A DNA stretch of 14,046 nt from CAVPGH01 sp046726955 (GTDB lineage Bacteria > Acidobacteriota > Vicinamibacteria > Fen-336), in NCBI GenBank assembly GCA_046726955.1, contig JBKPBQ010000053.1, positions 1-14,046 on the forward strand, in the 5' to 3' direction. Position numbers and translations under genes: made by a program. Below are positions 1-8,691 of this stretch, piece by piece. Within the stretch, counting starts at the first letter, position 1. Each line of letters begins with the position of its first letter. The notes below the pieces were generated by a model. That model worked only from the letters and a program-made list of their open reading frames with translations, made no database searches and was not told where the DNA came from.

Positions 1-1013
<1,013 letters not shown>

Positions 1014-1104
1014 GAGCGAGGGGACCGCCGCTCTGGGTTCAATCTAGCCGGAAACAGTGACATGGCTTCGCGCGGGCGTCAACCGCACGACTCGTCTCCT
1101 GTGA
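1014..1104 (-). promoter_or_regulatory. Spacer upstream of purD with a possible promoter
   Basis: This 91-base gap separates the methyltransferase stop from the purD start, both on the minus strand. On that strand it contains TTGACG (1082-1077), a near-consensus -35 hexamer. The best spaced -10 partner (CACTGT, 17 bases on) is poor, and a better -10-like TAGATT (1046-1041) lies too far away at 30 bases. No rho-independent hairpin with a T-run is visible. A purD promoter here is plausible but unproven. No purine-operator-like palindrome was seen. Confidence 0.25.
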
Positions 1105-1644
1105 TCATGGCCACTGGACGAGCGCGGCCGCGTAGCGCCGGGCGCCGCTCGGGAAGCACTCGACCGCCGTGCCGAGGATTCGACGGACGGCCTCTTCCGT
1201 CCTGGGCGGCCGCGGACCCGGGAGGAATCGGGCCAGGAGGCCGCCGCGAGGCAGCTCGGTCACGAAGTAGGCCCGGCCGGAAGGCGACGTGAGCCGTTGC
1301 AGCTCGGGGAGGAGCGCGCCGACCTCGGCGTCGGTCAGGGTCTCGAGCACCTCGAAGGCCAGGACCTGGTCGAAACGCCCGTCGGGGAGGTCGATGCGCT
1401 CCGGCGTCGCGACCAGGAAGGCCCCCGGGCGGGCGCGCCGAGCCCACGCCACGTTGCGCAGGTCGGGATCGAGGCCCACGTAGTCCTCGCCTGCGAAGAC
1501 GTCGGCGAAGAGACCGGGTCCGCACGCGAGGTCCAGCGTGCGCCGGCCGCGCTCCCCGAGGTGCTTGCGGATCCTCGACCGCACGGGGGCGAAGTCGCCG
1601 GCCGCGAGGGCTCTCGCGAAGAGCGAGACGGCAGGACGCAGCAT
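1105..1644 (-). CDS. Class I SAM-dependent methyltransferase, small, substrate unknown
   Basis: This is a 179-residue protein with a Rossmann-type methyltransferase core. Motif I is TLDLACGPGLFADVF (residues 36-50; the D-x-x-C-G-x-G loop binds SAM). The acidic end of strand 2 is VGLDPD (residues 56-61), probably holding the ribose hydroxyls. A post-motif segment FDQVLAFEVLETLTD corresponds to the usual 'DxVxxxxVLEHL' helix, with T in place of the common H. This matches the Methyltransf_11-like group, which acts on small molecules, lipids or quinone precursors; the substrate cannot be told. It lacks any signal or membrane segment, so it is cytoplasmic. The ATG at 1644 is only 18 bases from the divergent glycosyltransferase start, and only a weak RBS-like TAGG precedes it. 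A leaderless mRNA is possible. It reads toward purD but shares no obvious pathway with it. Confidence 0.85.
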   Translation of the reverse strand: MLRPAVSLFARALAAGDFAPVRSRIRKHLGERGRRTLDLACGPGLFADVFAGEDYVGLDPDLRNVAWARRARPGAFLVATPERIDLPDGRFDQVLAFEVLETLTDAEVGALLPELQRLTSPSGRAYFVTELPRGGLLARFLPGPRPPRTEEAVRRILGTAVECFPSGARRYAAALVQWP

Positions 1645-1662
1645 CTGCCTATATCATCACGC
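1645..1662. promoter_or_regulatory. 18-base divergent gap, possible bidirectional -10 element
   Basis: The whole space between two divergent start codons is 18 bases and contains TATATCAT at 1650-1657, an A/T island in GC-rich surroundings. Read on the plus strand, a -10 at 1650-1655 would put the transcript start at about the ATG at 1663. Read on the minus strand, the overlapping ATGATATAG would start transcription near the ATG at 1644. Neither gene has a convincing Shine-Dalgarno, which fits leaderless transcripts. No good -35 hexamer is visible on the plus side. This is inference from position and composition only. Confidence 0.3.
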
Positions 1663-3351
1663 ATGCCGACGCGCCGCCATTCTTTGCTCGTGGCGTCGGC
1701 ATTCGTGATCTTCTGGTGTCTGACCTGCCTCCGCTGGTTCGACACTCCGATGCGGCCGGGGTCACTCCTGGCCATTCCCACCGTCGTCTTCGCTCTTCCC
1801 GCCCTCGCTCTCGCCGTCCTCTGGCTGCGCCCGCGGTGGCCCATCCTCGCCGGAAAGCCGCTCCCGTCGGCGCGGCCGCTTCTCTTTGTCCTGGCGGTCG
1901 CCCTTCTCTTCCGCCTTCCCTTCGTGATGCGTGGCTCCGCGGCGGCGGTTACGCCCGATGGCGCCCTCTCCGGCATCGTCGCCCTCCACATCCGCGACGG
2001 CATCGAGCGGCTCGTGTTCGTCCCGCACGTCCCGTACAGCGGCAGCCTCAAATCGCACCTCGCGGCACTGCTCGCCGTCGCGATGGATCCGGCCCGCGCG
2101 TTCGCTTTGAGCTCCGTTCTCTTCTTCCTGGCCTTCCTCGCCGGGCTCTATCGTCTCGCGCTTCTCGCGAGCGGCCCCCGGACGGCGCTCTTCGCAACGC
2201 TCTACGCCGCTCTGGGTCCCGCCTTCCTCACCCGTTACAGCCTCAGCAACGACGGCAACTACGTCGAGGTCCTCGCCCTCGGGACGTGGGCCCTCTGGCT
2301 CGCCGCGCGGTGGACGACGGAAGAGGCCGCGCGGCCCATCCTCGCCTTCGCCGCGGGTGTCCTCCTCGGCCTCGGCTTCTGGTGCCACATCCTCGCCGTC
2401 ATCCACCTCGTGGCCGTCGTCCTCGTCCTGCTCGTCTCTGGCCGGCTGCGCGCGTGGCCGTCCTGGCTGACGCTCGGGCTCGGGTGGGTCCTGGGCTACG
2501 TCCCGGGATTGCTGTGGAACGCGGGCAACCAGTGGGGATCGTTCCAGTACCTCGTCCCCGGGGGGGCCGCCGTGGGCGACGCGGAGACCGTCGGCCTCGG
2601 CATGCGCCTCCGGGCGCTCGTCACGGACTACTGGCCGGTGCTGCTCGGGTACGACACGGGCTATCCCCCGGTGCTGGACGCGGTCGTGTTCGCGCTCGCC
2701 TGCGCGGCGGGCGTCCTGGCCGTCTGGGCGATCGTCGTCGCCGCGCGCAAGGCCCGAACGTCACCCACGCACGCGGTGCTCGTCGTCTTCCTCGTCGTGG
2801 ACGTCGCGATGGCCGTCCTCGCTCTCCAGTACGTTCCGCACAACCCGCGCTACCTGCTCTTTCTGATGGCTCTGCTGCCCATCTTCCTCGCGGAGCTGCT
2901 CGGCGAGGGGCGCCGGCGACTCGTGTTCGTCGGCCTCGTCGCTTTCGGAGCTCTGACTTCGCTGGCCCACCTGCCCGGCACCGTGCAGTCGGACGAGCGG
3001 TGGCGCGACCTCGTGGCCGGCCTCCAGCGCGAGGGCGTGCGCTGGTGCTACACCGACTTCCACCTCGCGACGCGCATCAACTTCCTGTCCGGCGAGACGG
3101 TCGTATGCACGGCCAAGCTGGGGCCGACGACGACGGAGTACTTCTTCGCCTACCGAGAGGCGGTGGAGAACGCCCCGGAGGCTGCGCTCATCCCGGTGAA
3201 TCAGTACGCGGCGGAGCGCCTCGGGCAGCGGCTCACGGAGCTCGGCGTGAGCTACGAGCGGCGCGACTTCCTGAAGCCGGTGCTGCTGCGGCTCTCGCGG
3301 AAGGTCGATCCCCAGGAGATCTTCCCGCACCGGTCGTTCCCGATGCGTTAG
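1663..3351 (+). CDS. Multi-pass membrane glycosyltransferase, GT-C fold (GT39/ArnT-like)
   Basis: This 562-residue integral membrane protein has roughly ten or more hydrophobic helices and a soluble C-terminal tail of about 120 residues. After the second helix it has the family's first extracytoplasmic loop: VTPDGALSGIVALHIRDG, then VPYSGSLKSHLAALLA, which parallels the common 'DEA..G..A..I..G / PYMGSLEAYLAA' pattern of GT39-like enzymes. LSNDGNYVEVLALG resembles the usual 'GGY.E.L.LG' segment. Such enzymes take sugar from a polyprenyl-phosphate donor and transfer it to a lipid, protein or glycan outside the membrane. Here the acid pair usually written D-E reads D-G, with the Asp kept. I chose the ATG at 1663, just before the first helix; a longer in-frame reading upstream would run antisense through the methyltransferase and is not credible. 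It is followed after 16 bases by the TPR/PDZ-like gene, probably one operon. Acceptor unknown. Confidence 0.8.
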   Translation: MPTRRHSLLVASAFVIFWCLTCLRWFDTPMRPGSLLAIPTVVFALPALALAVLWLRPRWPILAGKPLPSARPLLFVLAVALLFRLPFVMRGSAAAVTPDGALSGIVALHIRDGIERLVFVPHVPYSGSLKSHLAALLAVAMDPARAFALSSVLFFLAFLAGLYRLALLASGPRTALFATLYAALGPAFLTRYSLSNDGNYVEVLALGTWALWLAARWTTEEAARPILAFAAGVLLGLGFWCHILAVIHLVAVVLVLLVSGRLRAWPSWLTLGLGWVLGYVPGLLWNAGNQWGSFQYLVPGGAAVGDAETVGLGMRLRALVTDYWPVLLGYDTGYPPVLDAVVFALACAAGVLAVWAIVVAARKARTSPTHAVLVVFLVVDVAMAVLALQYVPHNPRYLLFLMALLPIFLAELLGEGRRRLVFVGLVAFGALTSLAHLPGTVQSDERWRDLVAGLQREGVRWCYTDFHLATRINFLSGETVVCTAKLGPTTTEYFFAYREAVENAPEAALIPVNQYAAERLGQRLTELGVSYERRDFLKPVLLRLSRKVDPQEIFPHRSFPMR

Positions 3352-3356
3352 GCGTT

Positions 3357-3362
3357 AAGGAG
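3357..3362 (+). promoter_or_regulatory. Strong ribosome binding site for the TPR/PDZ-like gene
   Basis: AAGGAG lies 5 bases before the ATG at 3368 and begins 6 bases after the stop of the glycosyltransferase gene. It fixes the start of the downstream gene and supports re-initiation within a two-gene operon. Confidence 0.8.
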
Positions 3363-3367
3363 AGGTC

Positions 3368-5938
3368 ATGACGACCCGTCGTACGCTCCTGCTCGCGCTC
3401 CTGGCCGTTGCCCTCGCCGCCGTGCTCGTCCAGCAGCGGGGAGGGCTGGGGGCGCCCTCTCCGCCTCCCGAGCCCCCCACTCCCACGCCGCTGCCCGCGT
3501 TCCAGTCGCCCTGGGGCACCGAGCAGGAATGGCTCGTGGACCAGATCGTCCGGGACGTCACCGAGATGGCGCTCTACATGCAGACTCGCCGGCTTCCCGA
3601 GGCGCAGGCTCGGGGGCTGGAGGTGAAGGCGACGGTGAGGCCGGGCGATGCCCCGGACGCCGTCCTGGTCGAGATCCCGCTCGTCGAAGTTCCGCTCGCG
3701 GGGCCGCGTCGGTTCTCGGGCCGTCTGCGTCTCCACGAGCACGTGTTCGACCCTCGGGTCTATGCAGGGATGGCCCGTGAGCTGGCTTACGGCCCGGACT
3801 ACGACGTGGGCGTCTGTCTGCCCCCGCTGCCGCGCAAGTCTTCGGAAGACCGGCGGATCCTCCAAGCGCTGACCGATCTACGGACCGTGGTGCTCGTCCG
3901 CGAAGACAAGGCCCTTTCCCACCGGCTCGAGACGGCTCCCGACGCCGAAGCCCACGAGCAGGCGGCCTTGCTCCTCGGCGCGTTCGCGCTTCGGGACCAC
4001 GCCGGGGCGTCGACAGACACGCGCGTCGCCCTCGCGCGCATGGCCGCCCACCTCGCCCTGGCCCGAGGCCTAACCTGCGGCCAGGTGCTGGGCCTGACGG
4101 GACAGCTCGCGGAAGCCCTGCTGGCAACCCTCGTCGGCCGCGAGCGCGACGCGCTCGACCGCCTCGACGTCCTCCAGCGGTCGGCCACGACGCCACCCGA
4201 GAGAGCATGGATCCGCGCGCTGCGACTGCGAAACACCGGCGACTGGCGGCTCGCTCGCGACGAGAAGAAGCTCAGCCTCCTCGAGGAGCGGGAGGAGTTC
4301 CGGGCCCTCGTTTTGGGCCTCGATGACGCGTCCGCGTCGACGTGGCTGGACCGACGCCAGCCGGAGCCTCTCCCGGACTGGGCGACGATTGGGCTCGAGT
4401 CTCGCGCCTTCTCCGTGGATACCGGTAATCGCTACGCCGCACTCGCGCCGGTGCTCCAGATGGCCGAAGCGCAAGCCGTGCTGACCACGATGGAGCGCAT
4501 GCCTGCCGACCACGCCGGCCTCTTGGATGCGCTCAACGAGCGCCCGACACGCCACGTGACCAGGAGCAGCGAGGGCACCCCGCGAGTCAGCGTGCTCGGC
4601 TGGGGGCTGTGGGCGGATCGCACGCAGCGCCACCTGGTGTTCGAGCTGATGAGGCTCCAGGCGTACTACCGCTACACGCTCGGCAACCCGGGGGAGGCGG
4701 CGGCCGCGGTCGAGCAGTCGCGCCGACAGTTCGGCCGGCTCGAAATGTATCCGATGGTCCTCCGTGCCCACGCCACGAACGAGAAGGAATATCGCGACGC
4801 GATGGCCGCGGTCAGAGAGTTCGCGCTGCGCTCCCCGGAGCGGCTCACGGGCGGTCACTGGGACCTCGTGCGGGAAAAGGAAGACTTCGCTCCCATCCCT
4901 CGCGACCTTCCCGACGAGAACCTGTGGTTCCGTCCGGCCCTTCCCGCGGGGACGCTCGTGGACGCCCGGCGCCGCCTCACCGTTCTCGGCGCCCTCAGGA
5001 GCGCCTCCGCGGAAGACATCGGCCGCCTTCGGGCGCTCGCTCCCTACGATCGCGACCTCGCAGAGGCGGCAGTTGCGCGCATGCCCGGTACGCACTCCGC
5101 GGCCGAACTCGCCGCGGTCTACGGAGCTCTCGCCGACTACGACCTCTTCGTGATGGGCAAGCTCGCGGACGCCGCCTACTACGACGCGGACGAGTTCCGG
5201 ACCCGTCAGGGAGCGATGTGTCGGCTCGTGGCCGAGCGATGCTTCTTCCTGGGATACCGCCTCGCGGAGATGGGCTTCCCGGACGAGGCGGCGACGGCCT
5301 ACCAGCGCGCCTTCGACGGGGCGGAGGACCGCGTGGGCGCGGCGAACCAGAGCCAGTGGCTCGTCGACTACTACGTGGACCACGGCCAGGCGCCCAGGGC
5401 CGAAAAGGTGGCCCGCGCCGCCGCGGGCACGTACGCCGAGAGGGGACTCTACGTCATGGCCCGCTTCCTCGAGAAGACGGGACGCATGCGCGAGGCCGAG
5501 GAGTATTACCGGCGCATTCTCGACCGGTACGAGAGGCCCACGAGGCTCGCCGGCTTCTACTACCGGCAGGCCAGGGTCCGGGGCAAGACCGAGTACGAAG
5601 CCCGACTGCGAGACGCGCTCGCCCTATCGATGCCCGACGGCCTCGAGCCGCTCGATCGATCCAAGCTTCCCGCGAAACCCGAGGACGGCGTCGTCGTCAA
5701 GAAGGAGAACGACCTCACCAAGAAGTTCGGCCTCAAGTACGGCAACGTGATCGTGGGCCTCGACGGCTTCCGGGTGCGCGACTGGCGCCAGTACGAGGCC
5801 GTGCGCGACCTCGATCTCTCCCCGAAGATGAAGCTCGTGGCCTGGCGCGGCGCGAGCTACGACGACGTTGCCGTCGAGATCTGGGACCGGCAATTCCGCG
5901 TCACGCTAGAAGACTTGAAGCCGAAGGCTTCTCGGTAG
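3368..5938 (+). CDS. Exported or membrane-anchored TPR-like protein with degenerate PDZ-like C-terminus
   Basis: This is an 856-residue protein of unknown function. The N-terminus (MTTRR, then a hydrophobic run at about residues 7-21) is a signal peptide or signal anchor. No Cys lipobox is present. A proline-rich linker (about residues 29-47) follows. The body is long, charged and apparently helical. The clearest TPR-like helix pairs are near residues 616-728, with phrases such as LAEMGFPDEAATAYQRAF and LEKTGRMREAEEYYRRIL. The last 90 residues contain KYGNVIVGLDGFRVRDWRQY (about 791-810), which resembles the 'GD.I..ING..V.....' core of a PDZ domain. The carboxylate-binding loop is not recognisable, so this is a tentative call. 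Start is fixed by AAGGAG five bases upstream. The tandem glycosyltransferase suggests a scaffold or accessory role in envelope glycan or glycoprotein assembly; this is inference. It converges on the NTF2-like gene. Confidence 0.72.
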   Translation: MTTRRTLLLALLAVALAAVLVQQRGGLGAPSPPPEPPTPTPLPAFQSPWGTEQEWLVDQIVRDVTEMALYMQTRRLPEAQARGLEVKATVRPGDAPDAVLVEIPLVEVPLAGPRRFSGRLRLHEHVFDPRVYAGMARELAYGPDYDVGVCLPPLPRKSSEDRRILQALTDLRTVVLVREDKALSHRLETAPDAEAHEQAALLLGAFALRDHAGASTDTRVALARMAAHLALARGLTCGQVLGLTGQLAEALLATLVGRERDALDRLDVLQRSATTPPERAWIRALRLRNTGDWRLARDEKKLSLLEEREEFRALVLGLDDASASTWLDRRQPEPLPDWATIGLESRAFSVDTGNRYAALAPVLQMAEAQAVLTTMERMPADHAGLLDALNERPTRHVTRSSEGTPRVSVLGWGLWADRTQRHLVFELMRLQAYYRYTLGNPGEAAAAVEQSRRQFGRLEMYPMVLRAHATNEKEYRDAMAAVREFALRSPERLTGGHWDLVREKEDFAPIPRDLPDENLWFRPALPAGTLVDARRRLTVLGALRSASAEDIGRLRALAPYDRDLAEAAVARMPGTHSAAELAAVYGALADYDLFVMGKLADAAYYDADEFRTRQGAMCRLVAERCFFLGYRLAEMGFPDEAATAYQRAFDGAEDRVGAANQSQWLVDYYVDHGQAPRAEKVARAAAGTYAERGLYVMARFLEKTGRMREAEEYYRRILDRYERPTRLAGFYYRQARVRGKTEYEARLRDALALSMPDGLEPLDRSKLPAKPEDGVVVKKENDLTKKFGLKYGNVIVGLDGFRVRDWRQYEAVRDLDLSPKMKLVAWRGASYDDVAVEIWDRQFRVTLEDLKPKASR

Positions 5939-5993
5939 TGTCCAGGCTGGGCGCGATTGCCAGGCCGTCGACGCCATAAGGGTGTTCGTCGTT

Positions 5994-6007
5994 GCTGTCA
6001 TGACAGC
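5994..6007. repeat. 14-base perfect palindrome over a stop codon
   Basis: GCTGTCATGACAGC is a perfect inverted repeat (7+7) overlapping the TGA of the NTF2-like gene, in the 59-base space between two convergent genes. It has no loop and no T-run, so it is a poor intrinsic terminator. It could be a protein-binding site, part of a terminator, or chance. Confidence 0.35.
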
Positions 6008-6462
6008 GCACGCTCTTCCAGCCAGTCGACGTAGAGCAGGCGCTCCGCGAAGAGCCACGCGCCATCGATCTTCACGCATGTGTCGAGGTAGCGAAGCGAG
6101 GCAATCATCAGGCGTCGTTTCCCGCCCTCGACCGTGACGTGATGGGCGAGACAGTACGCTTCCCCTGTTGCGCGGTCCCCCGTGAGCGTGAAGATCGTGC
6201 TCTGCCCGACGAAGTGGGTCGTGGCGTCGTACCTGTTGAGCTCTGCGAAGACCGGCGCGAGCGCCTCGCGCGAGTGCAGCTCCTGCGAAGGCGTCGGATC
6301 CTTGGCGTTCATGTACACGACGAAGTGGGTGTCCTGGGTGAAGAGAGACATCTGGCCCTTGGCATCGCGCCGGTCGGCGCAATGTGCGTAGGCCTCGACG
6401 AGCTCCCGGATCGCGAGGCGATCCGCGGCTTCCCCGGGGGTGACGGCGACGTGTTTGCTCAT
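5998..6462 (-). CDS. NTF2/SnoaL-like family protein
   Basis: This is a protein of 154 residues with the cone-shaped NTF2-like fold expected from its length and pattern. The opening helix DRLAIRELVEAYAHCADRRD is the hallmark of the SnoaL-like (PF13577-type) group, where it precedes '..LFT.D..F'; here that reads MSLFTQDTHFVVYM. The C-terminal strands LRYLDTCVKIDGAWLFAERL are also typical. Members include cyclases, dehydratases, isomerases and dioxygenase small subunits as well as non-catalytic binders, so no reaction can be assigned. It has no signal peptide and is presumably cytoplasmic. It is the last gene of the molybdenum-enzyme operon, 27 bases after the large subunit, which suggests it handles the same substrate or product. 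I prefer the ATG at 6462, 8 bases after GGGAG; a GTG at 6465, 5 bases after GGGAG, is equally possible and adds one residue. Confidence 0.83.
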   Translation of the reverse strand: MSKHVAVTPGEAADRLAIRELVEAYAHCADRRDAKGQMSLFTQDTHFVVYMNAKDPTPSQELHSREALAPVFAELNRYDATTHFVGQSTIFTLTGDRATGEAYCLAHHVTVEGGKRRLMIASLRYLDTCVKIDGAWLFAERLLYVDWLEERALS

Positions 6463-6489
6463 CACTCAGTCTCCCTTCGCGCACATCCT

Positions 6490-8691
6490 CTACACCGCCA
6501 CCAGCGGCAGGCGGCGATGACGTTTCCCGGTCAGCCGCGCCAATGAGTTGACGACTGCCGGTGAGATCACCGGGACCGGCGGCTCGCCGCTTCCGGAGGG
6601 CGCCTCGCCACTCGGCACGATGTGCACGTCCACGGAGACAGGCGCATCCGCGATGTAGGGCGGCGTGTAGCCGTCGAAGTTCCGCTGCTCCACCCGTCCG
6701 TCCTTGAGCGTGATCGCGCCCTTGGCCATGAGCTGCGTGAGCCCGAACGCGACTCCCGCCTGGAACTGGCTTTCCACGCCGAGCGGATTGACGGCGAGCC
6801 CCAGATCGACCGCGATGGTCACGCGGTGGATGCGGGGCCTCTCGTTCTCGATGGACACATCCACGGCGCAGGCGACCGCAGTCCCGAAACCCTCGTGACA
6901 CGCAATGCCGGCGGCGTGCCCGGCGGGCAGCGTGGTGCGCCACGGCGCGCTCCTCTCGTCCATGAGATCCAGGGCCCGGCGGAGCTTCATGGCGTCTGGC
7001 TTGAGGAGCTTGCGCCGGTAGGCGATGGGATCGGCCTTGGCGCGCGCTGCCAGCTCGTCGACGAGCGTCTCCATCACGAACGCGCTGTGCGCATGCCCGA
7101 CCGAACGCCACCAGAGCACGGGCACGTTCACGCTCGGGTGGTGAGCCGAAACGTGGAAGTGGGGAATGTCGTATTGGGTGTCGACCGTGCCTTCGACGGC
7201 CGTGCTGTCGACGCCGTCCTTGACGATGATGGCCTCGAAGGGCGTGCCGGCGGTGATGGACTGGCCGACGATGACGTGCCGCCACGCGAGCGGCATGCCG
7301 TCCGGGCCGACGCCCACTTCCACTCGATGCACGTGCATCGGGCGGTAGTACCCGCCCTGGACGTCGTCTTCGCGTGTCCAGACGAGCTTGACCGGAGTGC
7401 CGCGAAATCGCTTGGCGATGGCCGCGGCTTCGCGCGCCACGTGGCTGTCGGGAGTGGCGCGGCGTCCGAAGCCCCCGCCGGCCATCTCGGTGTGGAACGT
7501 GACCTGCTCCGGCTTCAGACCCAGCATCTCGGCGATGGCGGCCTGGTCGGCCGTCTGAAACTGCGACCCGGCCCAGGTTTCGGCGCGATCGCCGTCGAAG
7601 CGGATTGTCGTGTTCAACGGCTCCATGGGAGTGTGCGCGAGGTAGGGGAATTCGTACTCCGCGATGATCCGATCGGAAGCGGCGAACGTGTCGATGTTCC
7701 TCGAGTCCCCACGGCTCGCGGCGACCTTGCCGGGCGTTCGGGCCAGGTCCCTGTACCGCGTCCGGAGCTGTGCGGTGTCCGGGTGCTCCACGGCCGAGAG
7801 GTCCCAGTCGACCTTCAGTGCGCGGCGCGCTTGCATTGCGGTCCAGAACTTGTCGGCGACGACCGCGACGCCGGTGCCTCGGGCGAGTGGGATCTCGAAG
7901 ACGTCCCGGACGTAACCAATGCGGCGAGCGTCCTTGTCGTCGAAGCTCTTGACGCGTCCCCCGAAGACGGGCGGCCGCGCGACCACGGCCGTCTTCATGC
8001 CGGGGAGGTCGAGGTCCAGGCCGAACTTGAGCGAGCCATCGCACTTGGGACGACTGTCGAGGCGCCGGACCCTGCTGCCGACGAGACGGAACTGTGAAGG
8101 ATCCTTGAGGGGCACGGTGGCGGGCACCGCTTGCTTGGCCGCCGCCTCCGACAGCTCGGCGTATCTGGCCGACTGGCCGGCGGGACCGTGCACGACACTC
8201 GCCTCCGTCCGGCATTGCGCGGGAGAGACCTTCCACTGCTGGGCGGCGGCGGCCACGAGCATGGCGCGCGTCCTGGCGCCGAGCTCCCGGTACTGCTGGA
8301 ACGAATGCGAGATGGAGCTGGAGCTTCCCACCATCTGGAAGCCATAGAGCGGGTCCTTGTAGACCTCGGCGGCGGGCGCCAGCTCCGCGATGACCTGCGA
8401 CCAGTCGGCGTCCATCTCGTCGGCGAGGATCATGGGCAGGGACGTCTGGATTCCCTGACCGAACTCCAGCCGGTTTACTTGGATGACGATCTTGCCGTCC
8501 GGCCGGATCTGGACGAAGGCGTCGGGCGGATAGGCCTTGGGTGCGGGCGCAGCCTGACCAGCCTCTTGCGCATGGACCGGGAGGTCGAGATGGAGGGAAA
8601 CGATCAGGCCGCCGGCGGCCGTCGCGGAGGCACGAAGGAAGGCTCGCCGGCCGAGCAAGAAATCGCTGGAAGTACGGGCTGCAGCGCTCAA
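6490..8691 (-). CDS. iorB: Molybdopterin-binding subunit, isoquinoline 1-oxidoreductase beta-like, Tat-exported
   Basis: This is the 733-residue catalytic subunit of a xanthine-dehydrogenase-family molybdenum hydroxylase or aldehyde dehydrogenase. It starts with a Tat signal (GRRAFLRAS, Arg15-Arg16; hydrophobic stretch to about residue 40; cleavage after VHA), so it works in the periplasm. Family hallmarks follow: FGQGIQTSLPMILADEMD near residue 80, AGGGFGRRATPDSH near 403, VLWWRSVGHAHSAFVMETLV near 520, and GSGEPPVPVISPAVVN near 700, where Glu703 is the expected catalytic glutamate. The start is a TTG at 8691, overlapping the stop of the Fe-S subunit (TTGA) and 8 bases after AGGAG. A longer reading frame upstream is only an out-of-frame pass through the Fe-S gene. 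The known family hydroxylates N-heteroaromatics or oxidises aldehydes with water as oxygen source. The symbol marks the family, not a proven substrate. Confidence 0.93.
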   Translation of the reverse strand: MSAAARTSSDFLLGRRAFLRASATAAGGLIVSLHLDLPVHAQEAGQAAPAPKAYPPDAFVQIRPDGKIVIQVNRLEFGQGIQTSLPMILADEMDADWSQVIAELAPAAEVYKDPLYGFQMVGSSSSISHSFQQYRELGARTRAMLVAAAAQQWKVSPAQCRTEASVVHGPAGQSARYAELSEAAAKQAVPATVPLKDPSQFRLVGSRVRRLDSRPKCDGSLKFGLDLDLPGMKTAVVARPPVFGGRVKSFDDKDARRIGYVRDVFEIPLARGTGVAVVADKFWTAMQARRALKVDWDLSAVEHPDTAQLRTRYRDLARTPGKVAASRGDSRNIDTFAASDRIIAEYEFPYLAHTPMEPLNTTIRFDGDRAETWAGSQFQTADQAAIAEMLGLKPEQVTFHTEMAGGGFGRRATPDSHVAREAAAIAKRFRGTPVKLVWTREDDVQGGYYRPMHVHRVEVGVGPDGMPLAWRHVIVGQSITAGTPFEAIIVKDGVDSTAVEGTVDTQYDIPHFHVSAHHPSVNVPVLWWRSVGHAHSAFVMETLVDELAARAKADPIAYRRKLLKPDAMKLRRALDLMDERSAPWRTTLPAGHAAGIACHEGFGTAVACAVDVSIENERPRIHRVTIAVDLGLAVNPLGVESQFQAGVAFGLTQLMAKGAITLKDGRVEQRNFDGYTPPYIADAPVSVDVHIVPSGEAPSGSGEPPVPVISPAVVNSLARLTGKRHRRLPLVAV

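Noticed and set aside
1297..1662. In-frame N-terminal extension of the glycosyltransferase upstream of 1663
   Set aside because: It runs antisense through the methyltransferase, has no membrane-protein character, and the ATG at 1663 sits directly before the first hydrophobic helix.
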